Shown one piece after another: positions 23,420 to 31,668 of a stretch of 64,000 nucleotides of DNA (position 1 is its first letter; the number at the start of each line of letters is the position of its first letter). The position numbers were made by a program, and so were the translations under genes. The stretch is taken from the NCBI RefSeq assembly GCF_005434945.1, contig NZ_SKCH01000020.1, forward strand, positions 1-64,000. Direction: 5' to 3'. Under the pieces are notes generated by a model. The model worked only from the letters and a program-made list of their open reading frames with translations, had not been told where the DNA came from and did no database searches. Source of the stretch: Prescottella subtropica (GTDB taxonomy: Bacteria; Actinomycetota; Actinomycetes; Mycobacteriales; Mycobacteriaceae).

Positions 23420-24148
23420 CTAGCGGAGGTGGGCGTCGAACCAGTTGAAGATGCGGCGGCGGGCGTCGAGGATCGCGACCACGAGGGGGTCGTCGTCGGG
23501 GGCGCCCGCGGCCGGGACGGGTGGTTCGTCGGCGCGGTGGGCCAGTCCCTCGTAGTCGACGATGGTCGCGGCGACGTCGGCGCGGGCGACGGCGTCACGA
23601 AGACGCTCGACGTGATCGGCGGGGGTCCGGGGATCGTCGGCGCCGTAGAGACCGAGCCAGGGCGCCTTCAACGCCGGTCCCGCGTCGACGAGAGCCGGAG
23701 TGTCCGCGGCCAGTGGTTCGACGATGCCGTGCGCGGACACACTCACCGCGGCCCCGACGGACCGGTTGGTGGCGACGAGCATCGCGGCGGTGCCGGCGTC
23801 GTCGAACCCGATGACACCGACACAGTCGGCGGAGATGCCGCGGCCGACGAGCCAGTCGACGGTGGCGTCGAAGTCGTCGAACAGGTTCTGACCGAACACC
23901 TCGGTGTCGCTGTGGGCGGGTTCCCGGTGGAACAGGTGCGGGGCGACGACGAGCCACCCCTCTGCGGCGAGGGCGCGCATCAGGTCGAGCAGGGCGTCGG
24001 TGAACACACGGGATTCGTGCAGGACGACGATCCCGCCGCGGGCGTGGCGTTCCGGTTCGACGGCAGTGATCGGCACCCGCTCCCGCGTCCGCGGATCGGT
24101 GTCGTCATCGGCGCGCACAGGCACGCTGTCCCGGAGAATGCCCGGCAT
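23420..24148 (-). CDS. Dienelactone hydrolase-like alpha/beta hydrolase with altered nucleophile
   Basis: The 242-residue product has the dienelactone hydrolase layout: GGIVVLHESRVFTDAL, a strand-turn at VGVIGFDDAGTAAML, LGLYGADDPRTP and a His in YEGLAHRADEPP. In true hydrolases of this family the turn is G-F-C-x-G-G with cysteine as nucleophile; here it is G-F-D-D-A-G, so the cysteine is replaced by aspartate. It may be a non-hydrolytic relative or use Asp as nucleophile. The candidate acid (D of GADD) and His are present. ATG 24148 is used; no operon partner is evident. Confidence 0.75.
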   Translation of the reverse strand: MPGILRDSVPVRADDDTDPRTRERVPITAVEPERHARGGIVVLHESRVFTDALLDLMRALAAEGWLVVAPHLFHREPAHSDTEVFGQNLFDDFDATVDWLVGRGISADCVGVIGFDDAGTAAMLVATNRSVGAAVSVSAHGIVEPLAADTPALVDAGPALKAPWLGLYGADDPRTPADHVERLRDAVARADVAATIVDYEGLAHRADEPPVPAAGAPDDDPLVVAILDARRRIFNWFDAHLR

Positions 24149-24209
24149 GAGACCACTTTGGCACGACCGAGGCGTCGGTGCACGCAATCGCAGAGCGCAT
24201 AATCGCATC

Positions 24210-25298
24210 GTGACCCCGGTGACTCCCGCAACGCGCGCAGACCTCGCTTCCATCCCCACCTACGTGCCGGGGCGCAGCTATCCCGGGGCGATCAAGCTGG
24301 CCAGCAACGAGACGACGCAGGGGCCGCTGCCCGGTGTCGCGCAGGCCGTCGCCGACGCCGCCACGCACGCGAACCGCTACCCCGACAACACCGCGTCCGC
24401 CCTGATCGCCGCGCTGTCGCAGGCGCTCGGGGTGCCGGCCGAGAACATCGCCGCCGGCTGCGGTTCGGTGGCACTGTGCCAGGAACTGGTGCAGGTCACG
24501 TGCGGCGCGGGCGACGAGGTGCTCTACGCGTGGCGCTCGTTCGAGGCGTACCCGGTGGTGACGAAGGTGGCCGGGGCGACGCCGGTTCCCGTGCCGCTCA
24601 CCGCCGACCACGGTCACGACCTGGACGCGATGCTCGCCGCGATCACCGACCGCACCCGGCTGATCTTCGTGTGCAACCCCAACAACCCGACCGGCACCGT
24701 ACTCGGCCGTGACGAGCTCGAACGTTTCCTCGACGCGGTGCCCGCACACATCGTCGTCGCACTGGACGAGGCGTACTTCGAGTACAACCGCTCCGCGGTG
24801 GACGGTATCGAACTTGCCCGCGGCCGGCGCAACGTGGTGGTGCTGCGCACGTTCTCCAAGGCGTACGGTCTCGCCGGTATCCGTGTCGGCTACGCGGTGG
24901 CCGCTCCGGAGATCGTCACCGCGATGGCGAAGGTGCACATCACGTTCAGCGTGAACGCGGTGGCGCAGGCCGCCGCGATCGCGTGCCTCGAGGCGCGCGA
25001 CGAACTGCTGGCCCGCACCGACGCGATCGTCGCCGAACGGGGCCGGGTCCGCGACGCCCTGCTCGCCGCCGGCTACGACGTTCCGGTCACCGAGGCCAAC
25101 TTCGTGTGGCTGCCGCTGCGCGACCGGTCCGCCGCATACGGCGAGGCCAGCGCCGAGGCCGGGATCCTCATCCGCCCCTACGGCACCGACGGGGTGCGCA
25201 TCACGATCGGCGACCCGCACGAGAACGACGCGTTCCTCACGTTCGCGATGTCGGCCGCGGCGCGGGAGTCGGCGGGACTGCCGGTCCCGACCCGGTAG
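24210..25298 (+). CDS. pat: Histidinol-phosphate/aromatic aminotransferase (HisC2/Pat-like)
   Basis: The 362-residue PLP enzyme belongs to fold type I aminotransferases. Seen are IKLASNETTQGPLPGV near the start, ANRYPDNTAS, VCNPNNPTG, VALDEAYFEY, and the PLP-Lys region LRTFSKAYGLAGIRVGY (about residue 213-229). It probably interconverts phenylpyruvate/phenylalanine or histidinol phosphate; homologues in this genome position (Rv3772) are phenylalanine aminotransferases. The GTG start is at 24210. The CotH operon converges with it, 6 bases away. Confidence 0.85.
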   Translation: MTPVTPATRADLASIPTYVPGRSYPGAIKLASNETTQGPLPGVAQAVADAATHANRYPDNTASALIAALSQALGVPAENIAAGCGSVALCQELVQVTCGAGDEVLYAWRSFEAYPVVTKVAGATPVPVPLTADHGHDLDAMLAAITDRTRLIFVCNPNNPTGTVLGRDELERFLDAVPAHIVVALDEAYFEYNRSAVDGIELARGRRNVVVLRTFSKAYGLAGIRVGYAVAAPEIVTAMAKVHITFSVNAVAQAAAIACLEARDELLARTDAIVAERGRVRDALLAAGYDVPVTEANFVWLPLRDRSAAYGEASAEAGILIRPYGTDGVRITIGDPHENDAFLTFAMSAAARESAGLPVPTR

Positions 25299-25304
25299 CG
25301 TCCG

Positions 25305-26777
25305 TCACCGGTCCCGCCGGTCGTCGAGCGCCGTGGTCCGCTGCCCGATCCACGTGCGCATCTCGTCGATGCTGTCCTGCAGCGCGTCTGCCGTCAGACC
25401 GTCGCTGGTCGGGATACTCGCGGCGAGCGCGTCGAGGATCTCGTCCGCCCGACTGCTGCCGTACATCTGCTCGTACAGGTCCCAGTAGGCCTGCTCGTAG
25501 ACGCCGGTGAACGCGTCCGAGTCGAGGAACCGCGTCTTCAGCGTGTTCCCGCCCCGCATCGCGCCGCCGTCCGGCATACCCTGCGGCATCTGCGGCATGC
25601 CGGGTCCGCCCTGCGGTGCACCCGGTCGCCCCGGCGGCATGCCCTGCGGTGCAGCACCCGGACCCGTCGAGACGGTGTCGTGCGGTCCGGCGTCGGTGCC
25701 GCCGGTCATGGCCAGGTTCAGATCCCACGACACGACCGAGATCTTCTCGGTACCGAGGTCGTACCAGAGGTAGTAGTTCTGGCCGGGCCCCGACATGTCG
25801 TCGCTGTTGACGAGGAGGTTCTGGGTGGCGAGGTAGCGGGCGAACGAGTCGATGTCGACCCAATCGGTCAGGTGCGCATCGAATTCCACGTCGTCGGCCG
25901 AGTCCAGCCATTTCAGGAACGCGATGATCGGCTGCAGGTTCCCGGAGTCGACGGCGTTGATCTGCTCGAACTGCTCGGAGTACGACGACTGGTCGTCGTC
26001 GACGTACGCGAACCGCGAGTCCGCCTTCGCCTTGTAGAGGTAGCCGTCGGAGTCGAACAGGGAGTTCGCGTAGCCGTCGTCGGGATGTTCGAGCAGCAGC
26101 CGCATAGTGGTGACGCCACCGTTGATCGAGTACTCCGAGTACGAGAAGCGCTGCGTCGGTTGATCGGTGGCCGCAGTCAGCGACAGCGCCATCGCCTCGT
26201 TGACGACCGGGGTGCCCGGCCGTACCGACAGTTCGGTGATGCCCTGGTAGGCGCGGCCGTCGGCGTACTCGTCGAAACTCAGCAGCAGCGGCAGCGTCGT
26301 GGGGTCGTCCGCGGACACCGAGGCCATCCTGCCACCCATGCCGCGGGGTCCCCCGGCACCGCCTCCCCGCAGCCCCAGTAGGGTCGAGTTGCCCTTCAAT
26401 CGGACGGCGACGTCGCCGATGAGGGTGCCGTCGATCGTGACGGTCGCGTTCACCCACTTCTTGTCACCGGTCTTCTCGTAGGCGGACAGCATGTCACCCA
26501 GTTCGGCGGCCGGGATGTCCAGGGACAGTTCGTGTCCGACGGACGTGTCGAACAGGTCGACGGCGCCGGCGATGTTCTCGGTGACCGGGGACGCGATGAC
26601 GGAGGCGTCCCCGGTGATGTACGGGCGGATGCGGGCCGCACCGAACACGGTCGTCATGACCGTCACGAAGGCGACGAACACCGCCAGCAGCTTCCAATGC
26701 TGACGCAACGACCTCGGAATCCTGTGCTGGAGCCTGCGATTCGGTGTCGGTGGCCGGGCGGGGTTCGTCGCGGTCAT
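25305..26777 (-). CDS. CotH-family putative protein kinase with N-terminal membrane anchor
   Basis: The 490-residue product has a basic N-terminus, one membrane segment (LLAVFVAFVTVMTTVFG) and an outside domain. CotH-type features are VRLKGNSTLLG at about 115, then PLLLSFDEYADGRAYQG, LNLLVNSDDMSGPGQ-type region with D and N residues and SWDLNLAMTG, where CotH kinases place metal-binding Asp. A low-complexity G/P/M/Q insertion (about residues 375-410) precedes the last helices. The ATG overlaps the upstream DUF4956 stop by one base. VTC-DUF4956-CotH clusters are conserved in actinobacteria; the role is unknown but may join polyphosphate chemistry to protein modification. Confidence 0.78.
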   Translation of the reverse strand: MTATNPARPPTPNRRLQHRIPRSLRQHWKLLAVFVAFVTVMTTVFGAARIRPYITGDASVIASPVTENIAGAVDLFDTSVGHELSLDIPAAELGDMLSAYEKTGDKKWVNATVTIDGTLIGDVAVRLKGNSTLLGLRGGGAGGPRGMGGRMASVSADDPTTLPLLLSFDEYADGRAYQGITELSVRPGTPVVNEAMALSLTAATDQPTQRFSYSEYSINGGVTTMRLLLEHPDDGYANSLFDSDGYLYKAKADSRFAYVDDDQSSYSEQFEQINAVDSGNLQPIIAFLKWLDSADDVEFDAHLTDWVDIDSFARYLATQNLLVNSDDMSGPGQNYYLWYDLGTEKISVVSWDLNLAMTGGTDAGPHDTVSTGPGAAPQGMPPGRPGAPQGGPGMPQMPQGMPDGGAMRGGNTLKTRFLDSDAFTGVYEQAYWDLYEQMYGSSRADEILDALAASIPTSDGLTADALQDSIDEMRTWIGQRTTALDDRRDR

Positions 26778-27454
26778 CAGATGTCCGTCTGGTCGTATCC
26801 GGTCAGGACCGTCACCCGCTGCCCGGCGTTGACCCCGCTGAGAGCACCGATCAGTTCCGCCGGTTTGCACCCCTTCTTCAGTTGCGCCGTGTAGTACAAC
26901 TCGTGCAGTGCGCCGGACCGGACCGCCTCGGTGGACACCAGTTCGAACTCCGTGCAGTACTGGATCAGGACGTCCTCGACGAGGGCCGCGTACTCCTGCT
27001 CCGGCGGCACCTGCACCTTGACGACCTGTCGCTGCACGTCGAGCTTGAACCAGTTGAACTTGTTCATGATCAGCATGACCAGGCAGACCGCGGCGGTCGC
27101 GGCGACGGCCAGCAGATAGAACCGGGTGCCCGTCGTCATGCCGATCGCCATCACCAGGAAGACGAACCCGACGTCGCGGGTTTCCTTGATCGCGTTGCGG
27201 AATCGGATCACCGACAGCGCACCGACGAGCGCGAACGCCCGGGCGATGTTGGAGCCGACCACCAGCATGATGAGCGAGACGATCATGCCCACCATCACGA
27301 GCGTCTGCACGTAGGACTGGCTGTAGGAGACGTTCTTGTGGGTGTACCGGTACACCCAGCCGACGATCGCGGACAGCACGAACGACAGTGCCAGGGAGAC
27401 GATGATGTCGAACGCGGTGAACGTGCCGCTGAGGTCTTGCAGATCGAAATTCAT
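26777..27454 (-). CDS. DUF4956 membrane protein
   Basis: The 225-residue product has about four membrane segments in the first 125 residues, with the conserved IARAFALVGALSVIRFRNAIKETRDVGFVFLV core (about residues 75-105) that marks DUF4956 proteins, then a soluble C-terminal domain of about 95 residues with a beta-alpha pattern (VQVPPEQEYAALVEDVLIQY). It sits between the VTC gene and the CotH gene, all leftward. It probably forms the membrane part of the same unit; no transport or enzyme activity is established. Confidence 0.8.
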   Translation of the reverse strand: MNFDLQDLSGTFTAFDIIVSLALSFVLSAIVGWVYRYTHKNVSYSQSYVQTLVMVGMIVSLIMLVVGSNIARAFALVGALSVIRFRNAIKETRDVGFVFLVMAIGMTTGTRFYLLAVAATAAVCLVMLIMNKFNWFKLDVQRQVVKVQVPPEQEYAALVEDVLIQYCTEFELVSTEAVRSGALHELYYTAQLKKGCKPAELIGALSGVNAGQRVTVLTGYDQTDI

Positions 27455-27472
27455 ATCGGTCCTGTTCGGTTG

Positions 27473-28321
27473 TTACGGGGAAAGTCGGCCTGCTGCCGTG
27501 AACATGTCGGCGGGGGCGATCTCGACGGCACCGCCGGCGAGCACCAACTCCGGTGCACCGGAACGGGATCGCGGGGCCATGCCGAACGCCTCCACCGATT
27601 GGCAGTACTTGGAGACCCGGATCGCCGACATGTCCAACCGGGCTGTCAGGTCGGTGGCCCAGTAGGGCACCCGCTCGTCGGCCTTGAGTTCCACCACCGC
27701 CAGCTTCGGCGGGACGATGAAACGGTTCTCGCCGCCCGACGCGAAGTGGAAGTCGCGGTCCCGGCCGTGGATCCTGTGGTCGATCGTCACCCGCAGGCCC
27801 AGGTCGGCGTCGCGGCCGACGAACGCCTCCCGCAGGTATCCGGTGGTGACCGTGGGACGCAGATCGAGGTTGCCGATCAGGGTGGTCACCTCGTTGACGA
27901 ACGGGCGCTGCGCCAGATCGCAGTCGATGTCCTCGTGACCGTTCAACCAACGCTGGGCGATGCTGTACGGCAATGTGATCCGACGTTTCTGCGTCACCCG
28001 GTCGACCCGCTGCTTGATCTCGACCTGGACGGGGGTGTCGTCGGTGCAGTCGGCCGGTTGCCCGTACAGTCGCAGTCGCAGCCGCAGCTTGCGCCGGAAC
28101 CGCAGGCCCTCGATCTTCTCCCAGTAGAAACGCAGGCTCGGTGTGTCGTAGTACAGGGACGTCACCGGGTAGCCGCCGTGCGGCGAATACGGATCGGTGT
28201 CCATCCGTGCCGCGAGTTCACGCCGCAGTTCGGGAACCCGCGTCTCGTCCACGAAGTACTTGATCTCGTACCGGTTGAACGCATGCAGTGTGCTGGCGGT
28301 CTGCGCATAGGGCCCGCTCAT
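27473..28321 (-). CDS. VTC-domain protein (putative polyphosphate polymerase)
   Basis: The 282-residue product has the tunnel-type VTC fold found in polyphosphate polymerases. Typical features are FNRYEIKYFVDETR at the start, VTSLYYDTPSLRFYWEK, LRFRRKLRLRLRLYG (basic residues that line the tunnel), PVQVEIKQR and KLAVVELKADERVPYW. It is the first gene of the leftward VTC-DUF4956-CotH operon with 18 bases to the next gene. In yeast, VTC proteins make polyphosphate at the vacuole; bacterial relatives are of uncertain function. Confidence 0.82.
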   Translation of the reverse strand: MSGPYAQTASTLHAFNRYEIKYFVDETRVPELRRELAARMDTDPYSPHGGYPVTSLYYDTPSLRFYWEKIEGLRFRRKLRLRLRLYGQPADCTDDTPVQVEIKQRVDRVTQKRRITLPYSIAQRWLNGHEDIDCDLAQRPFVNEVTTLIGNLDLRPTVTTGYLREAFVGRDADLGLRVTIDHRIHGRDRDFHFASGGENRFIVPPKLAVVELKADERVPYWATDLTARLDMSAIRVSKYCQSVEAFGMAPRSRSGAPELVLAGGAVEIAPADMFTAAGRLSP

Positions 28322-28642
28322 CGGGTGCGGCCTCCTGAGGGTGTCGGCGAACTGGACGACACCACTACACCCGGCGAACCTCCCGAGAACTTCCCGGAAG
28401 CCTGGCAGTTTCCTGGGAAGGCGTCAGCGGGGTCGCGGCGCATTCTCCGATCTGTTCAGCGCACTGGACTTCTGTCCGTAACAGCGTGGTGTGCACCGGG
28501 GCGAACGGCGCAGTTCACACCACCGCCTACGATCCATCCACAGGAGCGGATCGGCCAGACGACGTCGAGTCGGCGACCACCGGATCCGCTCCTCACCCAC
28601 CGGTGCGCACCCTGCACTCCACACGGACGAGGAGACTCCACT
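28322..28642. other. Divergent intergenic region between VTC operon and thiolase
   Basis: About 320 bases separate the two divergent start codons. A GAGGAGA ribosome site precedes the thiolase GTG at 28643. No clear sigma-70-type promoter pair, hairpin terminator or small open frame of convincing quality was found; promoters for both directions must lie here. Confidence 0.4.
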
Positions 28643-29821
28643 GTGAACCCCGAACGCATCGTCATCGTCGACGGCGCCCGTACCCCTGTCGGCAGCTTCG
28701 GCGGTGTCTTCAAGGACACCCCCGCGCACGAACTCGGCGCCGTCGCCGCGAAGGCCGCGCTCGAACGCTCCGGCATCGCCGGCAACGAGATCGACGAGGT
28801 CGTCATGGGCTGCATCGGGCAGGTCGGCCCCGACGCCTACAACGCGCGGCGGGTCGCACTCGCTGCCGGGCTTCCCGCGTCCGTGCCCGCCTACACCGTC
28901 AACCGCCTGTGCGGGTCCGGCCTGCAGGCGATCTGGTCCGCGGCCATGCAGATCCGCTGGGGTGCAGCCGAGCTGGCCCTCGCCGGTGGTGACGAGAACA
29001 TGTCACGCATGCCGTTCTACGACTTCGGTGCCCGCTCCGGCTACAAGCTCGGCGACCGCACCCTCGTCGACGGCACCGTCGGTATGCTCACCGACCCGTT
29101 CCACAACATCCACATGGGTGTGACCGCCGAGAACGTCGCCCGCACCTACGGCATCAGCCGGGGCCAGCAGGACGAGTTCGCCGTCGAGTCGCAGCGTCGC
29201 GCCGCCACCGACGCCGCGCAGGCCGCGTTCGCCGAGGAGATCACCGCCGTCGAGACCGGTGGACGCAAGCCCGTCACCGTCACCGTCGACGAGCACCCCA
29301 AGCCGGGCACCACCGTCGAGACGCTCGGACGCCTGCGGGCCGCGTTCGTGCCGGACGGCACCGTCACCGCCGGCAACTCGTCCGGCATCAACGACGGCGC
29401 CGCCGCGGTCGTCCTGGGCACCGAGTCCGGCGTCCGGGCGAAGGGCCTCACCGGCCTGGCCGTGATCGAGTCCGTCGCCACCGCCGCCCTCGAACCGGAC
29501 CACATGGGGTACGCGCCCGTCCCCGCCCTGGCCAAGCTGTTCGCGCAGACCGGGCTCACCCCCGCCGACATCGACACTTTCGAGGTCAACGAGGCGTTCG
29601 CCGCACAGGCCGTCGCAGTCACCCGGGACGCCGGCCTCGATCCCGCCAAGACCAACCCGTACGGCGGCGCCATCGCCCTCGGCCACCCGGTCGGCGCCAC
29701 CGGCGCCATCCTCACCCTCCGCGTCGCCAAGGACCTCGTCCGCCGCGACCTCGAACTCGGCGTCGTCACCATGTGCATCGGCGGCGGCCAGGCCCTCGCC
29801 GCCCTCGTCCGCCGCGTCTAG
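28643..29821 (+). CDS. Acetyl-CoA C-acyltransferase (thiolase)
   Basis: The 392-residue enzyme makes or cleaves acetoacetyl- or 3-ketoacyl-CoA. The nucleophile Cys lies in NRLCGSGLQAIW (about residue 90). The two other active-site motifs are GGAIALGHPVGATGA (His about 349) and VVTMCIGGGQ (Cys about 379). The segment NEAFAAQAVAV supports the biosynthetic-type thiolase family. The GTG is preceded by GGAGAC. It lies alone; a terminator at 29839-29870 closes it. Confidence 0.9.
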   Translation: MNPERIVIVDGARTPVGSFGGVFKDTPAHELGAVAAKAALERSGIAGNEIDEVVMGCIGQVGPDAYNARRVALAAGLPASVPAYTVNRLCGSGLQAIWSAAMQIRWGAAELALAGGDENMSRMPFYDFGARSGYKLGDRTLVDGTVGMLTDPFHNIHMGVTAENVARTYGISRGQQDEFAVESQRRAATDAAQAAFAEEITAVETGGRKPVTVTVDEHPKPGTTVETLGRLRAAFVPDGTVTAGNSSGINDGAAAVVLGTESGVRAKGLTGLAVIESVATAALEPDHMGYAPVPALAKLFAQTGLTPADIDTFEVNEAFAAQAVAVTRDAGLDPAKTNPYGGAIALGHPVGATGAILTLRVAKDLVRRDLELGVVTMCIGGGQALAALVRRV

Positions 29822-29838
29822 CGACCCGCATCCACCGA

Positions 29839-29870
29839 AGTCCCTCACCTGCCGCGGCAGGTGAGGGACT
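29839..29870. terminator. Bidirectional hairpin terminator between thiolase and lipase genes
   Basis: Perfect 15-base arms with a 2-base loop separate two convergent genes. T-runs are modest, but stem strength and position make it a likely terminator in both directions. Confidence 0.75.
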
Positions 29871-29873
29871 CGG

Positions 29874-30860
29874 TCACCGCACGTACGGCAGGAACGGGGC
29901 GACCGGGAAACAGGGAACCGGTTGCGCGGCAGCCGGATCCAACGCATTGAGCACGTACAACCACGCCCGTTCGCTGTAGAGCGTGGAGATGTGTTCCGAC
30001 ATGTCGGCCTCGCATCCGTCCTGCAGCAGCCGGTTCGTGGCGTTCGGCCCCTCGTAGTACTGGAATGTGAACGGGGTGACGACCTCGTCGTACCGGCTGA
30101 TGATGCTGTGGTATTCCACACCGGACGGCAGTGCGGCGGTGTTCACGTGGGGCGGCGTCGCGTCGGGGCCGTAGACCTCGAGGTTCAGGGGGTTGTCGTA
30201 CACCTGCTGGATCAACGCCGGCAGCGTAGCCGCCAACCCGTCGTAGACAGCCGGACCGAGCACCGGGATCAGGCTGCGGAAGAACACGAACCCGTCCAGC
30301 GTGGTCCCGGTCGACGGGGAGATCCCCACCTTGGTGTGCACCTTCTGCGCCCCGTCGAGGAACTTCAGATAGTAGTCAGGCAGGATGCCGCCACCCTGGG
30401 AGTGGCCGACCAGATCCACCTCGTCGGCACCCGTCGCGGCCCGCACCCTGTCGACGAAATCGGCGAGGGTCCGGGCCGACGTCGGAATATCGCCGAGACT
30501 CTGGACCGGCAACTGCTCGATCGGCGTGACATTGCCGTAGTTGAAGGTGAACACGCAGAAGCCGTGGTTCTTCAGGAACGGCGCACCGGCATAGAACGCA
30601 TTGCCCTGCGTCGCCATCGTCGGATTCACCAGGACGACCGGACGCGGATGCTCCGACGACGGCGCACAGCCCCAGTCGTTCGCCCCGGGTGGGGGTGCGG
30701 TCGCGTCGAGCGTCCGCAGTGCGGCCACGCTCAGATCCCACTCGACCGGCAACACCCCCGGGGCCGGTGCGGCACCGGCGGAAACTCCCCCGGCGACGGC
30801 GAGGCCAACCGTGGCAGCAACCCCCGCCACCACCCGCGCCAACATGCGCTGAACGGACAT
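29874..30860 (-). CDS. Secreted triacylglycerol lipase/esterase
   Basis: The 328-residue product has a signal peptide (residues about 1-30, ending near GGVSAGAAPAP) and an alpha/beta hydrolase domain. The nucleophile Ser lies in DLVGHSQGGGILPDYY (about 155), with the oxyanion-type region PVVLVNPTMATQG, a YDEVVTPF segment that could supply the acid and a His in MSEHISTLY. Closely resembles actinobacterial extracellular lipases. ATG 30860 was preferred to an upstream in-frame start. Its role is likely hydrolysis of external lipids. Confidence 0.82.
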   Translation of the reverse strand: MSVQRMLARVVAGVAATVGLAVAGGVSAGAAPAPGVLPVEWDLSVAALRTLDATAPPPGANDWGCAPSSEHPRPVVLVNPTMATQGNAFYAGAPFLKNHGFCVFTFNYGNVTPIEQLPVQSLGDIPTSARTLADFVDRVRAATGADEVDLVGHSQGGGILPDYYLKFLDGAQKVHTKVGISPSTGTTLDGFVFFRSLIPVLGPAVYDGLAATLPALIQQVYDNPLNLEVYGPDATPPHVNTAALPSGVEYHSIISRYDEVVTPFTFQYYEGPNATNRLLQDGCEADMSEHISTLYSERAWLYVLNALDPAAAQPVPCFPVAPFLPYVR

Positions 30861-30990
30861 GACCGAACTCCCCCCACGAAACAAGTGTGTGCCGCAGTAA
30901 CGTACAACTCACGCGGCCGCTCGTGTGACGAATAGGCAAATGCAGTGTGCCCACCAGTCCGGTCGCCGATCTCCGCCGCCCCGGACACGG

Positions 30991-31026
30991 AAAAGCCCCC
31001 CACCTGCAGTGCAGATGAGGGGCCTT
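30991..31026 (-). terminator. Hairpin terminator downstream of tRNA-Ser(UGA)
   Basis: An imperfect but strong G/C stem spanning 30991-31026 is followed in the leftward direction by four T residues. It starts 4 bases beyond the tRNA 3' end. Confidence 0.7.
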
Positions 31027-31029
31027 CGG

Positions 31030-31116
31030 CGGAAGCGGAGGGATTTGAACCCCCGGTGGGTTTAACGCCACGCTCGCTTTCAAGGCGAGTGCATTCGGCC
31101 GCTCTGCCACGCTTCC
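31030..31116 (-). tRNA. tRNA-Ser (anticodon UGA)
   Basis: A class II tRNA with acceptor arms 31110-31116 and 31031-31037, anticodon stem CTCGC/GCGAG around CTTGAAA (anticodon TGA) and a long variable arm. CCA is not encoded (the bases read CCG). It decodes UCA and UCG/UCU by wobble. Confidence 0.94.
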
Positions 31117-31158
31117 GTGGCGAATCCTAGCCGCACGGGCGGTGCGGGGCGAAACCGA

Positions 31159-31650
31159 TCAGCCGACGGCGCGTTGCCCGACGGCGGTGTCGACCTTGGT
31201 GAAGACGTCGGCGACGGTTTTCAGTTCGGATGTGGTGAGCAGGTCGACGAGGTAGCGACGCACCCCGGCGACGTGGGTGGGTGCGGCGGCGGTGAGTCGT
31301 CGTCGGCCCTCGTCGGTGACGACGGCGAGGACGCCGCGGCCGTCTTCGACGCATTGGCTGCGTTCGACCATGCCTTCGGTTTCCATGCGCCGGATCTGGT
31401 GGGTGAGCCGGCTGCGGGAGGACAGTACGCCGTCGGCGAGGTCGCTCATCCGCAGCGAGCCGTCGGGTGATTCGGACAGCATGACGAGGATGCGGTATTC
31501 GGCGAGGGACAGTCCGTGTTCGGACTGTAGTTCGCGGTTGAGTACATCCATGAGTCGTTGGCTGCCGTCGATGAAACCGCGCCATGCGCGCATTTCGTCG
31601 GCACCGAGCCACGCCGCCCCGGCACCCGTGGTCACTCGAGCTTCGTTCAC
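31159..31650 (-). CDS. MarR-family transcriptional regulator
   Basis: The 163-residue product has the MarR winged helix layout: LSLAEYRILVMLSESPDGSL, RMSDLADGVLSSRSRLTHQI as recognition helix region, and MVERSQCVEDGRGVLAVVTDEG as the wing. MarR proteins sense small molecules and repress nearby genes. It is 18 bases from the lactate monooxygenase-type gene, which is upstream on the same strand and may be its target or partner. Confidence 0.85.
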   Translation of the reverse strand: MNEARVTTGAGAAWLGADEMRAWRGFIDGSQRLMDVLNRELQSEHGLSLAEYRILVMLSESPDGSLRMSDLADGVLSSRSRLTHQIRRMETEGMVERSQCVEDGRGVLAVVTDEGRRRLTAAAPTHVAGVRRYLVDLLTTSELKTVADVFTKVDTAVGQRAVG

Positions 31651-31668
31651 GGAAGCATCGTAGTGCGC

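Noticed and set aside
25305-27950. Fusion of DUF4956 and CotH into one 881-codon protein
   Set aside because: The long frame reads the DUF4956 region in the wrong frame. Separate starts with a one-base overlap give two sensible proteins.
26744-28642. N-terminal extension of the thiolase to 1025 codons
   Set aside because: The extension is the antisense shadow of the DUF4956 and VTC genes; the GTG at 28643 has a ribosome site and matches family length.
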